The position numbers and the translations under genes were made by a program. The notes under the pieces were generated by a model. It ran no database searches and had not been told where the DNA came from. It saw only the letters and a program-made list of their open reading frames with translations. Of a stretch of 64,000 nucleotides of DNA, positions 1 to 10,836 are shown in pieces. The first letter of the stretch is position 1. The number at the start of each line of letters is the position of its first letter. This DNA is from Sanderia malayensis (lineage: Eukaryota; Cnidaria; Scyphozoa; Semaeostomeae; Pelagiidae). Location: positions 124,001 to 188,000 of the forward strand of contig RQOL01000465.1 in the NCBI GenBank assembly GCA_013076295.1, written 5' to 3'.

Positions 1-571
1 TACACCCCAAGCCTTTAGAAACTCGCGAGTATTGGACGCGGTGAATTCTGGGCCACCGTCAGTGGCGCATTCGTCAGGGATGCTGTAGGTGCTAAAGGTC
101 CGGCGGAGACGGTCAATCAATCCCTGAGAGCCGTTGTGGGCACGCTCAATAATTGGCCAATTCGAGGAGCGATCCACTATGACGAGGTAAGAGATGCCCC
201 GGTATGTGAAGAAGTCCGCACAAACGCACTGAAACGGGTAAGCAGGCTGTATGGTTGGGTATGGCGGACTGCACGGCTGAGATGGGGCCATCCGATTGCA
301 ATCATAGCAAGATTGGCGGCTGTTGCTGATGTCCGATGTGATGCCAGGCCAGAAGACAGAATCTTCAGCACGAGCCGTAATAGAAGTAACACCTTGATGG
401 GCGGAGTGCAAAGTGGCCAATACACGCGATTGGAGCGATCGAGGCACAAGGATGCGATGCTTGTAGAGAATGACACCATCACATTCAGAGAGGTGATGCC
501 GGAACGGGAAGTAGCCCTGGAGCTCTGGGGGCATGGACGCACGTGAGCTCGGGAACCAGAGTCAATATATT
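1..571 (-). pseudogene. gypsy copy A integrase, partial
   Basis: This matches the integrase region of copy B at offset +40372. It covers the HHCC zinc-binding region and the start of the catalytic core, and the window edge removes the rest. Integrase joins retrotransposon cDNA to host DNA. The reading frame is broken here, and only short open pieces remain. The identification rests on nucleotide similarity to copy B, where the zinc finger and the DDE residues can be read. Confidence 0.75.
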
Positions 572-2720
572 TCAACAGTTGCTGTAGTCGGGCATCACTG
601 GTGGTAGCCAGTTGGACAGTGTCCCAGCTGACAACGTCAGAGGTGGAGCATCGGGCAGGACGGCCTCGCTGGTGTTAGCGGCATCATCTGGTAGGTGGAG
701 TGGGGAGCCTTCAGCAGGGCCAGATGGGTGGCGTGAAATAGCGTCGGCAGCATGATTGCGGGCCCCAGGGATGTGGAGCATCCGAAAGCGGTAGCGCAAG
801 GTCTTTTCCTTCAGATTGCGCAAGCGAGGATTTGGGATGTCGGCCAAGCAACGGTCACCAAGGATCTTTAAGAGTGGCTTGTGGTCAACGGCAATGATAA
901 GGTCTTGGCATCCGAGCACAAAGAAGCGAGCTTTATCGAGAGCATCAGCAACTGCCAATGCCTCCCCCTCAATGGGTGCATAGCGGGACTCAGCAGCATG
1001 AGTAAAACGGCTTCCTACCAAGGTGACTATCCAGCCGTTAGGGCAGCAGAAAGGTGCGGCCGAAGGGCAGGGGCAGTGCTTCTGGAAAAGCCAAAATCCG
1101 ATATCATCTTTGGACCAGTCAGTGGCGAGACAGGTGGGTCGAGACTTGTCGAAGATGCGGACGCCTTCCTGAATCTCGCTGATGATAGCGGATTTCGAGT
1201 TGTCAAATAGTTGCTGAAGTTGGGCGTCCCATTTGAAGGTGGCGCCAGAATTGAGGAGTTGGCGGAAGGGCAACATGTGTTCAGCGGCGGCGAAGGCATA
1301 TGAAACTTGGTTGACTAGGCTGAACCAAGAGCGGACATCAGTGAGGTTCCCTGGCGTGGGAAGTCGCGGATGGCGTCAAGGAATTTTGCGCACGGGGCAC
1401 GGTAGTGTTTGTGATCTCGAAGCCTGCGAATTCCACAGTGTCGCAGCCGAAGCGGAACTTGGTGGAGTTGAGGACAATCCCGTGTCGCCCACATAGCTCG
1501 AGCCAGTCCACAGCTTGGAAGAAGCTCTCAACCAAGGTGTCAGACCAAAGAAGGGTGTCGTCAATGCACTTCGTCTTGTTGGGAACGTCAGACACGATTT
1601 CGTCGAACCGATGTGAGTATCCATCGCAAGAGGCAATGTAGCCCTGGGGAGCGAGTTTGTACCGGAACCGGCCCCAAGGAGTGATGAATGTGGTCAGGTG
1701 GATGTCATCGGGGTGGAGCGGGACACTGTGGTAGCCATTCCAGCAGTCGAATACGGTCTTCTTGACATTGCTGGGGACGGAACGAGCCTGGTGAAATGGG
1801 GTTTGGGTGTGGTGTGTCTCACGAGTGGCATGCAAGTTTAAGGCCTGGAGGTCGACGGTGCGGCGAGGCTTACCATTTTTCTTAGCGCAGACAACCATGC
1901 GATGGCACCAGGTGACAGGCTCACCAACGGGAACTGGCTCTATGACACCTAATGCAACATCGTCATCGAGGCTGGCTTTGACTTCAGCCTGCCAGTGTAG
2001 CGGAACTGGCACAGGAGAATGATGTGCGACAGGCGTGGCATCTGGGTCAATCATAAGGCGCATCGGAATACTCTCCATGGTGGGCAGAGGCTGGTGCTCG
2101 CATGTATTAAAGGTGCTAGACTTGTAGTAGTCAAGTAGCCAGCATTCGAGGTTCTCACGGTTGGCAGCAGTCGCTGGCACTGGCAGTACTGATGGTCGGG
2201 ATGGTGGGAGCTGGCAACGAGGGCAGTTGCAATCGGCACAAGGGGTGGTGCTCATAGCAGGGTCCGGTACAGTTGCGGATTCCACAGACCGGGCATTGCC
2301 AATCGACGGGAATGATTGCGGTATAAGCCCGAGGGCGGTGCAGGCTTCTCGACTAAGGAACAGCTTGTCCGCGTCATCAGTGACATAGACAATTTGGCGG
2401 GTGGTGAGTGATTGGCCCGAAGGTTGCTGGCCAGAGAAACGAATGATGGCTGCACCAAGGATGTTAATGCCATTGTTGCTGGCTGTACGCATGCGCATGG
2501 ACACTGGCAAGAGATCCCGGGCCTGAAGGCCGAGTCGGTTGACGACACAAGCTGGCGAGACAGCTCTGACACCCAGTATCGGCCATGGCAGTGATTTCGG
2601 CCTGTTGAGCTGCAGGGAAGGGAGATGTGTATCCCAAAGTAACATAATCATCAGGAACAACGGATGCCGTAAGTTTGAGAAACGGTTGAGGTTGAGACGC
2701 TCGGCGGGTCCATCGGTCGC
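572..2720 (-). pseudogene. gypsy copy A pol: protease, reverse transcriptase, RNase H
   Basis: Three overlapping open pieces (2464-2898, 1338-2660, 572-1276) in different frames together cover pol. The first carries the aspartic protease signature ADTGCQS. The second carries the RT palm with CIDDTLLWSD, a variant of the usual YxDD box with Cys at the first position. The third carries the RNase H start (LATDWSKDDIGFW). Compared with copy B, a short deletion near 2548 breaks protease from RT, and loss of one T near 1363 breaks RT from RNase H. It is non-functional as read, unless the indels are assembly errors. Confidence 0.85.
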
Positions 2721-3759
2721 TTAGGTCGTCATAAAGGTGGTGGTCCAACATCAAGGCACACAACGATTCGAAAGATGCGTTCTCTGAACCAGTCTCAGGA
2801 CAGGCGGCATTGACTTCAATAGCGCGACGGCGTGGAGCAATAGCCTTTCCGCGACAGACAGATGCAAAGTGGTTACTGCGGCTGCAGCTGGTGCACAACT
2901 TGCCATATGCCGGGCATGCATTGCGGCGTATATGCGGGGGCGCATTTTTGCCATGACCTGCTTGCCCACAATATGTACATTCCTTGGTAGCAGATTGCCT
3001 TTTCGTATGGCGCAGGGTCTCTTGCTTCCCATGCTTGTAAAGGCTTCAGGCGGCATACGCGGCAGACGCCTCGACTAGTCTGTGGGCTGAGCGTTTACCA
3101 GCCTCCTTGGCTTCCACAAATTTCATCACTTCTTCAAAGGACATCTCTTGATCCTTATGACCAAGTAGGTCTAGCTGGATCTCATTGTCAGCTAGGCCGC
3201 GCGCCAGGACGTCGCATAGCACATCTTCAGTGTAGTTTGTGGGGGTTTGGCACTCTGGGCATGGCATGGAGAATTTGCATAGGCTTGCCTGGCCACGAAG
3301 CCGAGCGCCAAAGCTGCGGATTGTTTCGTCCCTGTCCTGCTTCATGTTGTATAGCTGTACTCGGGCGACCATAGTGTTTTCTTCCCGGACGGCAAGTCTC
3401 CGGATCGATGACATGACTTCTGCGATTGGCTTGCCCGTAAGCTAACCGCCAGCGTTTCGTGTCAAATCCTTCCTGAGCTGGTCGTCACAGCACTCAAGCA
3501 ACTGTACCACTTTATCTTTTCCGGTTATTTTAGTCGCTTCGACATAATCATCCCAGCGGGATTGTAAGTATGTCCATTCTTCGCTTGTGCCGGCAGCAGA
3601 GACTGTGGGTCGCTTGACGCGCTCAATCTTGGTGGCAACGGTCGGTGCGGTTACGTGTGTTCCGGCGGCGTGAGTTCCGATCATCACCACTGCTAAAGCC
3701 TCGATAATGTCCTCTGTTTCATAGGTGCATTCCGGGCAAGGGCATTTGTGTTTCGTCAT
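2721..3759 (-). pseudogene. gypsy copy A gag
   Basis: Gag starts at an ATG at 3759 with a Cys-rich N-terminus (KCPCPEC) and continues in 3046-3414 and 2464-2898. A nucleocapsid zinc knuckle is visible as CTSCSRSNHFASVC (C-x2-C-x4-H-x4-C). There is no stop between gag and protease in this copy, so the ancestor probably had one gag-pol frame. A 36-bp segment near 3434-3470, absent from copy B, holds an in-frame stop. Gag would form the particle core. The eight bases GTTTCGTC at 3323-3330 are the empty site of the P-type transposon inserted in copy B. Confidence 0.85.
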
Positions 3760-3876
3760 GATGGAATCGTTTTTAGAATCGCAGTGAGGGTGGCTTTCTT
3801 AGCTAGTGACGTGACTAAGGCGATTGTGTTGTTCGACTGTATTAGCTTTGGGCCTAATATGCCAATTTGATTATCA

Positions 3877-4123
3877 TAAATAAGACTGCATCTATTTCAG
3901 TGATTTGTATTCATTAACACCAAGAATGATAATCAAGTTTATACTTATCTACTGTAAACAGCATCAGCTGAACATGAACTCTGATTGACTCATGAAAACG
4001 GAACTAACAGATATTATAACATGTCCAAAGTAATTGTCAAATAGTCCAATGTGAAAACAACAACAACGGTTCATAACATAACAGCAACAACAACGGTTCT
4101 GTGTGAGGCTTGAAACTGCTCTA
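3877..4123 (-). repeat. 247-bp LTR of gypsy copy A
   Basis: Nearly identical to the two LTRs of copy B (39258-39504 and 50544-50790), all 247 bp. It is bounded inside by TAAATAAG and outside by CTCTA then GTTTC. It contains two short (CAACAACAACGG) runs. In element orientation this is the 5' LTR; the partner lies beyond the window edge. Confidence 0.85.
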
Positions 4124-4219
4124 GTTTCACAAAAGTTACAACCAATGTTTCAAACCAGAGCAAGACTTTTCTATTGCCTTATCTTGACATAGTTGGTATG
4201 AACTGGTAGATGACCATGT

Positions 4220-4316
4220 CAATGACAAACAGCACTGTGGGATTTGAACCCACAATCTCATTTCTAATTCTAGAAATGTGTGTTGCTGTTACACCAAGTG
4301 CTGGTAGACATTGTCA
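4220..4316 (-). repeat. tRNA-like intronic repeat, copy 1
   Basis: A 97-bp unit that folds like a tRNA on the minus strand. It has a 7-bp acceptor stem CAGCACT/AGTGCTG, an A box TGGTGTAACAG, and a T-arm GTGGG-TTCAAAT-CCCAC with a B box GGTTCAAATCC. Outside the cloverleaf are inverted CAATG/CATTG arms. The same unit occurs at 21299-21394 and 50887-50983. It lies in the last intron of the decayed gene at 4399-5778. It is either a tRNA-derived SINE head or a mobile tRNA pseudogene. Confidence 0.6.
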
Positions 4317-4398
4317 CTGAAACAGGTGTCTAGTATTAACTAAACTGGCTCATATTAAAGTAATGTGCAACAAAACCAATTGATATATTTTAACTTAC

Positions 4399-5778
4399 CT
4401 TGTGCACCATGATTAATTTCTCTGCTTCAATTTCTAACAAGGTCGGAACGCCCTTCATGGCAAAAACAGTAATACACCCATTGCAGATTGTTGTTACACT
4501 TAATGGGAACCCTTGACACAATACAGTACCTCTGAAGCTAAAAATATTTCAAAAATATAAAAAATTAAATTCTATTAAATTTCCAAAAGATAATAAACAA
4601 TAGCATGACAACAAAGGGTGAGAAATATTACTTTCAACATCTGCCTTTCAGCATCAAAATCTTGAATGAGGTAGTCAGTATTTCCACGTATTTGCATCAC
4701 TGATTTTGCTTTCAAAACTTAAAGAAGATATGACTGCTCAACAACAGACATGCCCTATAATATGAAAAATATGAGTATTGTCATGATGGTTCAAGTAAAG
4801 GGAGCCCCCATACTAGAAAGTTTGATTTCTGCATGCGGAAGATAGTTTTTCTCATCAAACTTGACACACAGGGACACCATAGCAGCACCTCTACTAAGGT
4901 GGTAGTGTTTGGTGGTGGTAGTGTTTGACAAGTACAATTGTCCATTTTGCGCACTTGATTGGCAGTTTTGCACCTGGCAGTTTGTTTGTATGTGTAAAAT
5001 CTTCTACATGCAGTACATACTTTCTAGTCTGGGGAAGCCCCATTTCTAAGTTAAGAATTCTTTGCCACAAACTTGGGTGTACCTGGTCTCTTTGTTTTAG
5101 TACTCGTTATTCTAAGCTACTCTGCCATTTTTTGCAATATTGCAATTTCCACACATTCCATGCGAGAACAAGCTGGCAATACAACAAGCATACATCGCAA
5201 TAGCATATATGCAAACCACAAACATATAATACCTGTCCACATTGATTTGGTGTCACTGTCACTCCTTCTTGACCAATTTGCATTTCGCTTCCAATTGCCG
5301 TAGATCTATTATCTAAAATAAAATAAAAAATTTAAATAATCCCACTTAACACACAGGGTAGGATATCCTATATTCGTTAAACAGTGAACGCCATCCATAT
5401 ACCTTACCTGGTACATGCAAATCTGCATTTCTAGCATATCAACTGAGTTTTTGCTGTGGCACATAAAAGCCAATACCATCGTCCCTCATCACCACCACCA
5501 TCACCAACATCATCATCTTCGGTCAATTCCATATTATTCAGTGGGTCAGGGTTAATTACTTTCTTTTTCGGGCAGCCTTTTGGTCTCTTTCGCCCTGACA
5601 ATTTAGGTCTCCTTGGGAAAAATGTATAAGCAGGCAGGCCTTCATTTGGACCAAACACATTATCTGGTCTGTTAAAAGAGGACAAACATAATTGAAAATG
5701 TTGGCGGATGTTTTCTCTCCCTAAGCCAAGCTCAGGCCTTCCAACTATTTCTCTGTTCGTTGTATTTTCTTCTGCCAT
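4399..5778 (-). pseudogene. unknown multi-exon gene, duplicated copy 1 (decayed)
   Basis: Four exons are read on the minus strand from splice sites conserved in the second copy: 5408-5778 (ATG at 5778), 5233-5305, 4632-4754 and 4399-4537. Each has a CAG/GTAAG-type donor and a TAG acceptor. The first exon encodes a basic, AT-hook-like stretch (GRKRPKGCPKKK) followed by an acidic DDDVGDGGGDE run. This copy has a one-base insertion near 5487 and an in-frame TAA in the third exon (near 4722), so it cannot encode the full protein. I do not recognise the family. The final exon survives only beside copy B, at 39091-39227. Confidence 0.6.
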
Positions 5779-6669
5779 CACAACATCACAAGTGGGTCAG
5801 GCAATTCATGCAATGCCGCCGCCATAATTACAAATGGCCTCATTTGGGGATATGAGTGAACACGTGATAAAGTGTGTTGGTTGAAGAAGTACCAAATTCA
5901 GGAACATTTTATGCCTCTTTCTTGCTCAGGCCTTGGGCCACTTCTAGACGCCATTTTTCATCAGGCTGCGCAATACTTTTGCTCACCAAGTGTATATGAA
6001 TTTGGAGTATAGTGTTTTTATTCATTTGAAGTATACGTCATATGAAATGGAAAATTTCATTTATATAAAAAAAACTGGCCTATATAGATATATAGAAATA
6101 TGTATGAGGGACACAAGTGCGATTATATAATTCAACAATATATGCATTAGAAAAAGTAGGACAAATTTCAGAATACTGGAAGAAAAAGTAAAATTGCCTA
6201 GTCAGCAAGCTGAAGTTAGCCTTCGGTTTTACTGAAAACACTTTGTTTGTATTGAGAAATGTTGTAAGTGGGATCACAGTTCTTGGACAATATAATGGTC
6301 TTCATTGGACGAATTTAGGTGGGAAATAATAAAAAAAGTTGGGCTTCGGGTTTAGAGCAAAGTTGATAAGAATAATTGTTGGTTCAAATTGAATTCTGCA
6401 TGTATTTTGGAAAATTTGAAGTCAGCACAATTTTACACATTTGCAGGTAACAAAAAAGTTACAAAAGCAATGAACGAGATTTGCCGATGGAAATGTTTAT
6501 TTTTTAATGAAACTTTGAGGGAAGTTTGATAATTTTTACATTATTGTGAGGGAAGATATGACCCAAGAAATTTTTAATGACAGAGTTGCAAAAACTTTGT
6601 TCATGTTCTATTAAATTTTATCACACATATATATGTTATTAGCCAAGCTAATTCCATGAAAATTGCATC
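5779..6669. other. no gene seen; duplicated noncoding DNA
   Basis: AT-rich sequence upstream of the decayed gene, present again at 53150-53940 with small indels. Open frames here are short and not conserved between the copies. It may include the promoter of the decayed gene, but no defined element is visible. Confidence 0.5.
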
Positions 6670-7760
6670 CCATATGCATTTGACAACCGTGAGTGCAGAT
6701 GTGGGATCAGATTTTGCTTATCTGCTGAAAAAAAGGTTACACTGAAAAAAACTGTCAGTAAATTTGTTGTTCTTAAATTTAGAATGTACAAATAGGAGGC
6801 TAAAAATAAAAAAAACCTCTGAAATTTCAATTGAAGTACATAGAAATGTAGATCAGGAAATGGTGTATGTTTTGATAGGCAGTTCTTAATGATATGTTTA
6901 GGAAGAGAGCAAAGAAAAATAAAAAGTATTCTCACCTTTAGTTGAAATTTTTGCAAAACGGCCATGACTTTTTTTTCTAACTTTGTTATCAATGGCAGGA
7001 GACCAAATTATTATTCTATATGCTTGTGACGACAAGGAATTCGAATCTGCAATCAGATTTTCGATATCATTTGCCAAAAAAACTTTAGATTGAAAAACTT
7101 TTTGCGGTAGCTTTCTTTTTTTTTTTAATTTGGAATATACAAATTAAAATTTGAGAATGAAACAAAAGCTCTGAGATTTCAAATGATATACTTAGAAATG
7201 TAGACCATCAAATGGTGCATATTTCCATATGCATTGAGTTATGATACGTGTAGCGAGACGGAAGAAAAAATTAAAAAGTGTTAAAACATTGACAAAAATT
7301 TCATACTTTACTTTCTTATGAATCACTGTGAGAAGACCAAATTATTATTCTATATGCTTGTGACTACAGCGAGCTCGAATCTGCAATCAATTTGGGATAT
7401 CATTGCAAAAAGAAATTTAGATTGAAAAACTTCTTGCCATAAATTTGTTTTTTTTTATATATTTGGAATATACAAATTAAAATTTAAGAATTAAAAAAGC
7501 TCTGTGGTTTCAAATGAATTACTTACAAATGTAGAGCATCCAAGGGTGTGTATTTCCATAGGTATTGAGTCATGATATCTGTAGGAAGAGAGCAGAAAAA
7601 CATTAAAAACTGTTGAAATTTGTGCAATTTTCTAACTTTTTTATGAATGATTGTCAAAGGACCAAATTATTATTCTATACGGTTATCGCTACTGCAAGTG
7701 CAAATCTGCAATCCGATCACAAGTACCATTCTCCTGGAAACATATACATGAGAAAAACTG
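6670..7760. repeat. degenerate ~330-bp tandem repeat, about three units
   Basis: The phrase GACCAAATTATTATTCTATA recurs at 7001, 7335 and 7660 (spacing 334 and 325). Each is followed by a poly-T tract and AAATGTAGA(C/G)CATC-like text. A unit before 7001 matches the same pattern. The array is repeated in the second copy at 53950-58560, where a Helitron and a 2.5-kb insertion interrupt it. Confidence 0.7.
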
Positions 7761-7918
7761 TGCTTTAAGTTGAGTTCATATTTGAAACGGTTTGTAGAAA
7801 TGAAAAGAAGAGCATTTCATAATTTCATTTTTGTAATAAGTAAATATATGTATAATATTAAAAACGGGACCTGCAACATGTTGAAATTGAATATTGGAAC
7901 TATGTTTCTTTCCTTAGT

Positions 7919-8143
7919 ATGGCATCATCACCAGCAAAAGCCACAACACAGAAGACACCACGGATTAGCTTTTCTCAGGATTTCCCCAAAAATTTTCATA
8001 CACAATATAGTCCCGCCGAGCCATTTCCAGACAAGGAGACCGCTTTTAGAAGGTTAAGAGCTAAGAATTGTGAGTGGCTGAAAAGGCCCCATGTGGCCAT
8101 GTCAGAGTTTGCTCAGACAATGACAGTAGTATATGTATGCTAA
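7919..8143 (+). CDS. exon-like ORF, possible first exon of a host gene
   Basis: An ATG after a pyrimidine-rich stretch opens a 74-codon frame with balanced composition, unlike the Lys/Glu-rich frames that follow. It contains a motif-like run FRRLRAKNCEWLKRPHV. The duplicated block ends just upstream at 7862, so this exon has no second copy here. A splice donor may lie near GACA|GTAGTA at 8127, with the virus-like island in the following intron. The family is not recognised; the exon call is inference. Confidence 0.4.
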   Translation: MASSPAKATTQKTPRISFSQDFPKNFHTQYSPAEPFPDKETAFRRLRAKNCEWLKRPHVAMSEFAQTMTVVYVC

Positions 8144-8465
8144 TGAGCAGCCGCTTTTTTTTTTAATGTTCAAGGAAAGGGCAAAGATCGCGCATGTTGT
8201 TGGTTAAATTTTTAAGAAACGACCGGCAGACGAAAATGGATGGGTTGATTTGGATTGTAAAAAAAGGTTGAAAAAGTAAAATTAAATAAAAAAGGTTGGA
8301 AGGGTGGACGGTTTGTTAAATGTTTAAGGAAAGGATTGTGGATTAAAATGGATAGTGAATTTTAGATTGATGTAAAGAAAAAAATTGAATTAAAATAAAA
8401 TAAATGAAGTGTTTTGGATGATATAAGCAGAAGTGAGTTAAAATAAAATTAAAATGTGAGAAATC

Positions 8466-8675
8466 ATGAATGGAAAAAAGTATGATTGTGGTGTAGAAAA
8501 GTTGATGGATGTAATAGAACATCATCATGGTGTATTGTTCATGATGACTTTATTCACTTTATTGTTCACGTTTGTGTTTGGAGCGCATGGTTATTTTGTT
8601 TTAGCAAGATCTTGGATGGAAATGAATGAGCGATATTGGGAAAAAAGAGAACGATTAGATGCACATGAAATTTGA
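8466..8675 (+). CDS. small single-pass membrane protein of the virus-like island
   Basis: A 69-codon frame from a clear ATG. Residues about 23-48 form one hydrophobic span (VLFMMTLFTLLFTFVFG), followed by a charged tail rich in Arg and Glu (NERYWEKRERLD). The size and layout suggest a type II or C-tail-in single-pass membrane protein. No family is recognised. It is the first frame of the island with good protein-like features. AATGTTTAAG occurs upstream at 8319. Confidence 0.5.
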   Translation: MNGKKYDCGVEKLMDVIEHHHGVLFMMTLFTLLFTFVFGAHGYFVLARSWMEMNERYWEKRERLDAHEI

Positions 8676-8691
8676 ATTGTAAAGTGTTAGG

Positions 8692-8876
8692 ATGGAGGAA
8701 TTAAGTGCAAGTGAATGTGTTGAAGCAGTAAGGGGCTTCGAGGAAGACGAACTTGATCCAGCAGAATGTGCATGAATGGATTTCAAGTATTGGAAAAAAT
8801 GAGGAATGAAATGAACGATATAATGATGGAGAAGGAAAAAGATAAAAGAGAGAAATTGCTAGCTGAGAGAATTTAG
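8692..8876 (+). pseudogene. short charged frames, probably one broken gene
   Basis: Two small frames overlap by four bases (8692-8775 acidic, 8772-8876 coiled-coil-like with MMEKEKDKREKL). The stop of the first falls inside the start of the second, in a different frame. This could be a broken single gene or two tiny overlapping genes. No homology is recognised. Confidence 0.25.
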
Positions 8877-8955
8877 AAATGAAAATGAAAAAAAGTGAAG
8901 AAAAGAAATATGTAAAAGGGAAGAAAAAGAAAGAGAAGAGAGTTAGTCAGATACG

Positions 8956-9147
8956 ATGGAAATTGAAGAGAGCATACGAGATATGAATGTGAAGTTAGCC
9001 AAGTTGAAATGGCGACGGGAGATAGAAAATGTGAAGGTTACATATTTTGAAGGAGATGGAGAAAAGTTGAGTGAACTAGAAGATGAAATTGCAAAGCTGG
9101 AGTGTCTGAGAGAAGAGCCATTACAAGAAGTAATGAAAGAAGAATGA
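8956..9147 (+). CDS. small charged coiled-coil protein
   Basis: A 63-codon ATG frame, very rich in Glu and Lys, with heptad-like spacing of Leu and Ile. It contains LEDEIAKLECL. No known domain is seen. Composition matches the neighbouring island genes. It could be a fragment of a longer scaffold-like protein broken by frameshifts on both sides. Confidence 0.3.
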   Translation: MEIEESIRDMNVKLAKLKWRREIENVKVTYFEGDGEKLSELEDEIAKLECLREEPLQEVMKEE

Positions 9148-9233
9148 TTGATTGATGGACAGGTGAATGATTGACAGTTAGATTTACTTGGAAGTGTATA
9201 TAAGGAACAGGGAAGGTGTATGTATTATTTGAA

Positions 9234-9691
9234 ATGGAAGGAGGGGGAGAAAGTAATCTAAAATTGAGGAAACTGTGGGAATTACAAAGAGAAAATAATG
9301 CACTGTTGAAGATACAAATAAAAAACGCGTTGTTGATGAAAAAATTATTCAAAGTGGATGCTGATTGTGCAGCGATAGTGGGAAAAAAACGCATTGGAAA
9401 TTGATTTGTTGTGTGCGAGTGTAATATCCAAAGACTTGCATACGGAAGCGGAGGAATTTGCGGAAAAAGTGACTGAGATAAATGATGATTGTGTTGAGAA
9501 AGGGAAAGATGTTTGAAGAGGTTACAGAGAGGATGCTGAGGGTCGAAGAAACGGCGGGGTTTGAAGATGCAAGATTGTTAAGAGGAGAATTTAGTAAATG
9601 GTATAAAGTATATATGAAGATAATAAAGATGCTTGAAGATGATATTGAAGATCTGTTTGAAGAATTGACAAAGAAAATGGATGGGGTTTAA
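9234..9691 (+). pseudogene. coiled-coil protein gene with two frameshifts
   Basis: Three frames follow each other without gaps: 9234-9404, an open stretch over 9390-9510, and 9482-9691. The first switch falls in an A7 run at 9386-9393 and the second near 9500, both typical of single-base indels. All three segments are helical, Glu/Lys/Leu-rich and lack Pro. The last segment ends just before the death-fold gene at 9730, so it may be an N-terminal part of that protein. The function is unknown. Confidence 0.35.
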
Positions 9692-9729
9692 AAATCATTG
9701 CCGCACATTAGAAATAGTGGTGGGGGAGA

Positions 9730-10207
9730 ATGTTGGAGACAAGTATGGTGGTTGATTACGGTGTGGGATTTTGTCACACCGATTTTGACGTAGGAGAAAA
9801 TATCAGAGGTGGTGAGAAAGATAGGACGAGATGATGTTGCTGATATCATAAATGAATGTGTGAAGAAAGAAGAAGGGATTATGCTGTTTTCCTACAGGTT
9901 CCGCATATACCTCTCGTTGATAATGTGTTGGGGAGACCGTGATGTGGACAAAGTGAAATTATTTGCGAAAAGGATGATGGGAGAAGAATTTGTTGAAGAG
10001 TTTGGAATGGGAGTTGACATGTATTTGCAAATCTTGGAGAAACAGAATGAAGGAAAAGATGGTGGAGTAAAATGTTCTAACATGATGGTCGATGTGATCG
10101 ATAGTTGGATGAGGAAGAAAAAAGACGAAGCGAGAGTGAGCTCTGTAATGGAGATGTTAAGACAAATGGGAGAAGAAGAAGGACTAGAAGTATTATTTTG
10201 TCGTTAA
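9730..10207 (+). CDS. tandem death-fold-like protein (frameshifted start)
   Basis: The main frame is 9809-10207. It begins with KIGRDDVADII, which matches the last two helices of a death-fold domain. After a linker it has a second helical domain ending in DVIDSWMRKKKDE and VMEMLRQMG, where Trp and the spaced Leu/Gly fit the end of a death domain. The minus-strand gene at 19624-20370 has the same order (IGRRDIADTL, then VLDTWLRS), so the two are probably paralogues. Death folds make homotypic contacts in apoptosis and immune signalling. An ATG at 9730 opens another frame that meets this one near 9800. Assignment is by motif only. Confidence 0.55.
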
Positions 10208-10259
10208 ATTTTGATATCATTAACATGTATTCAATTTCGTGAGATAAGATATTGGAAAA

Positions 10260-10709
10260 ATGTTACGAGCACAAAGCTTAATAGTGATAGATGAGGTAAT
10301 TGCATGTAAAATAAATGAAATGAAAGTAGAAGAATTAGATTGGAAAACTAAAGTGTTATTGAGATTAGTTGATGAAATGAAAGAGAAAAACGAACAATTT
10401 GTAAGATCAATGTATAAATATTTTGATAGTAGGAAAATGATAGATAAGAAATGGATTAGGGAAATTATAGCTGAAATAAATGTTGATGGAACAAATCGGG
10501 GAAGAGTTGTTGCCATTTTTATGTTGTGTTCTACAATAGTAGAGGAAAAGAAGGAAAAGTCGGAAATAGCGAGAGAATGTTTGATCGAATTTATGCGAAC
10601 CGTAGAACAAGATTGGGAACAGTTTATGAATTTATTTGCAAAAGAGGAAGGATGGGGTGTAATGAAAGTTGTGGAAAATATAATCGAGTTTTTATTTAAA
10701 AAAGGATAA
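10260..10709 (+). CDS. Bcl-2-like apoptosis regulator of the virus-like island
   Basis: An intact 149-codon ATG frame. Four Bcl-2 homology motifs appear in canonical order: a BH4-like helix near residues 6-20 (LIVIDEVIACKI), a BH3-like segment near 32-47 (LLRLVDEMKEKNE), BH1 near 76-92 (DGTNRGRVVAIF, compare the family DGxNWGR core) and BH2 near 124-140 (FAKEEGWGVM, with the conserved Gly-Trp). The length suits a compact viral Bcl-2. No C-terminal membrane anchor is seen. Bcl-2 proteins set mitochondrial commitment to apoptosis; viral forms usually block death of the infected cell. Its neighbours are a death-fold gene upstream and the Helitron insertion downstream. Confidence 0.72.
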   Translation: MLRAQSLIVIDEVIACKINEMKVEELDWKTKVLLRLVDEMKEKNEQFVRSMYKYFDSRKMIDKKWIREIIAEINVDGTNRGRVVAIFMLCSTIVEEKKEKSEIARECLIEFMRTVEQDWEQFMNLFAKEEGWGVMKVVENIIEFLFKKG

Positions 10710-10836
10710 AATAAAAGAATATTTAATCGTTGGAAAAAGTAGCAGTCAGCATTATGTTGAAAGAAGCAAATAAAGATGGTAGTAGAATATATGTATGACT
10801 AGCCGGGGGCAAGTGAAAAAACACTTAATGTGGTTG

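Larger units (their letters stand above)
1..4123 (-). mobile_element. Ty3/gypsy LTR retrotransposon, copy A (cut by window edge)
   Basis: Minus-strand element running from its 5' LTR (3877-4123) through gag (to 2721) and pol down to the window edge inside integrase. It matches copy B at 40373-50790 with a few percent divergence. Order gag, protease, RT, RNase H, integrase is that of Ty3/gypsy. It carries several small indels relative to copy B, so it looks inactive. The GTTTC after the LTR (4124-4128) equals the target duplication of copy B, which means copy A arose by duplication of an already inserted element, not by a separate insertion. Confidence 0.9.

Noticed and set aside
30..1500. Plus-strand frames over the gypsy pol region
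   Set aside because: Antisense shadows of pol; RT, RNase H and integrase motifs are all on the minus strand, and the same holds for 40340-43843.
4220..4316. Functional tRNA-Phe gene
   Set aside because: The cloverleaf is good, but position 33 is not T, the anticodon stem has a mismatch, and the unit is repeated with its flanks in introns.
8343..8528. Hydrophobic minus-strand frame opposite the small membrane protein
   Set aside because: Low-complexity Phe/Ile/Leu text from A-rich plus-strand DNA; the plus-strand frame has the better ATG and structure.
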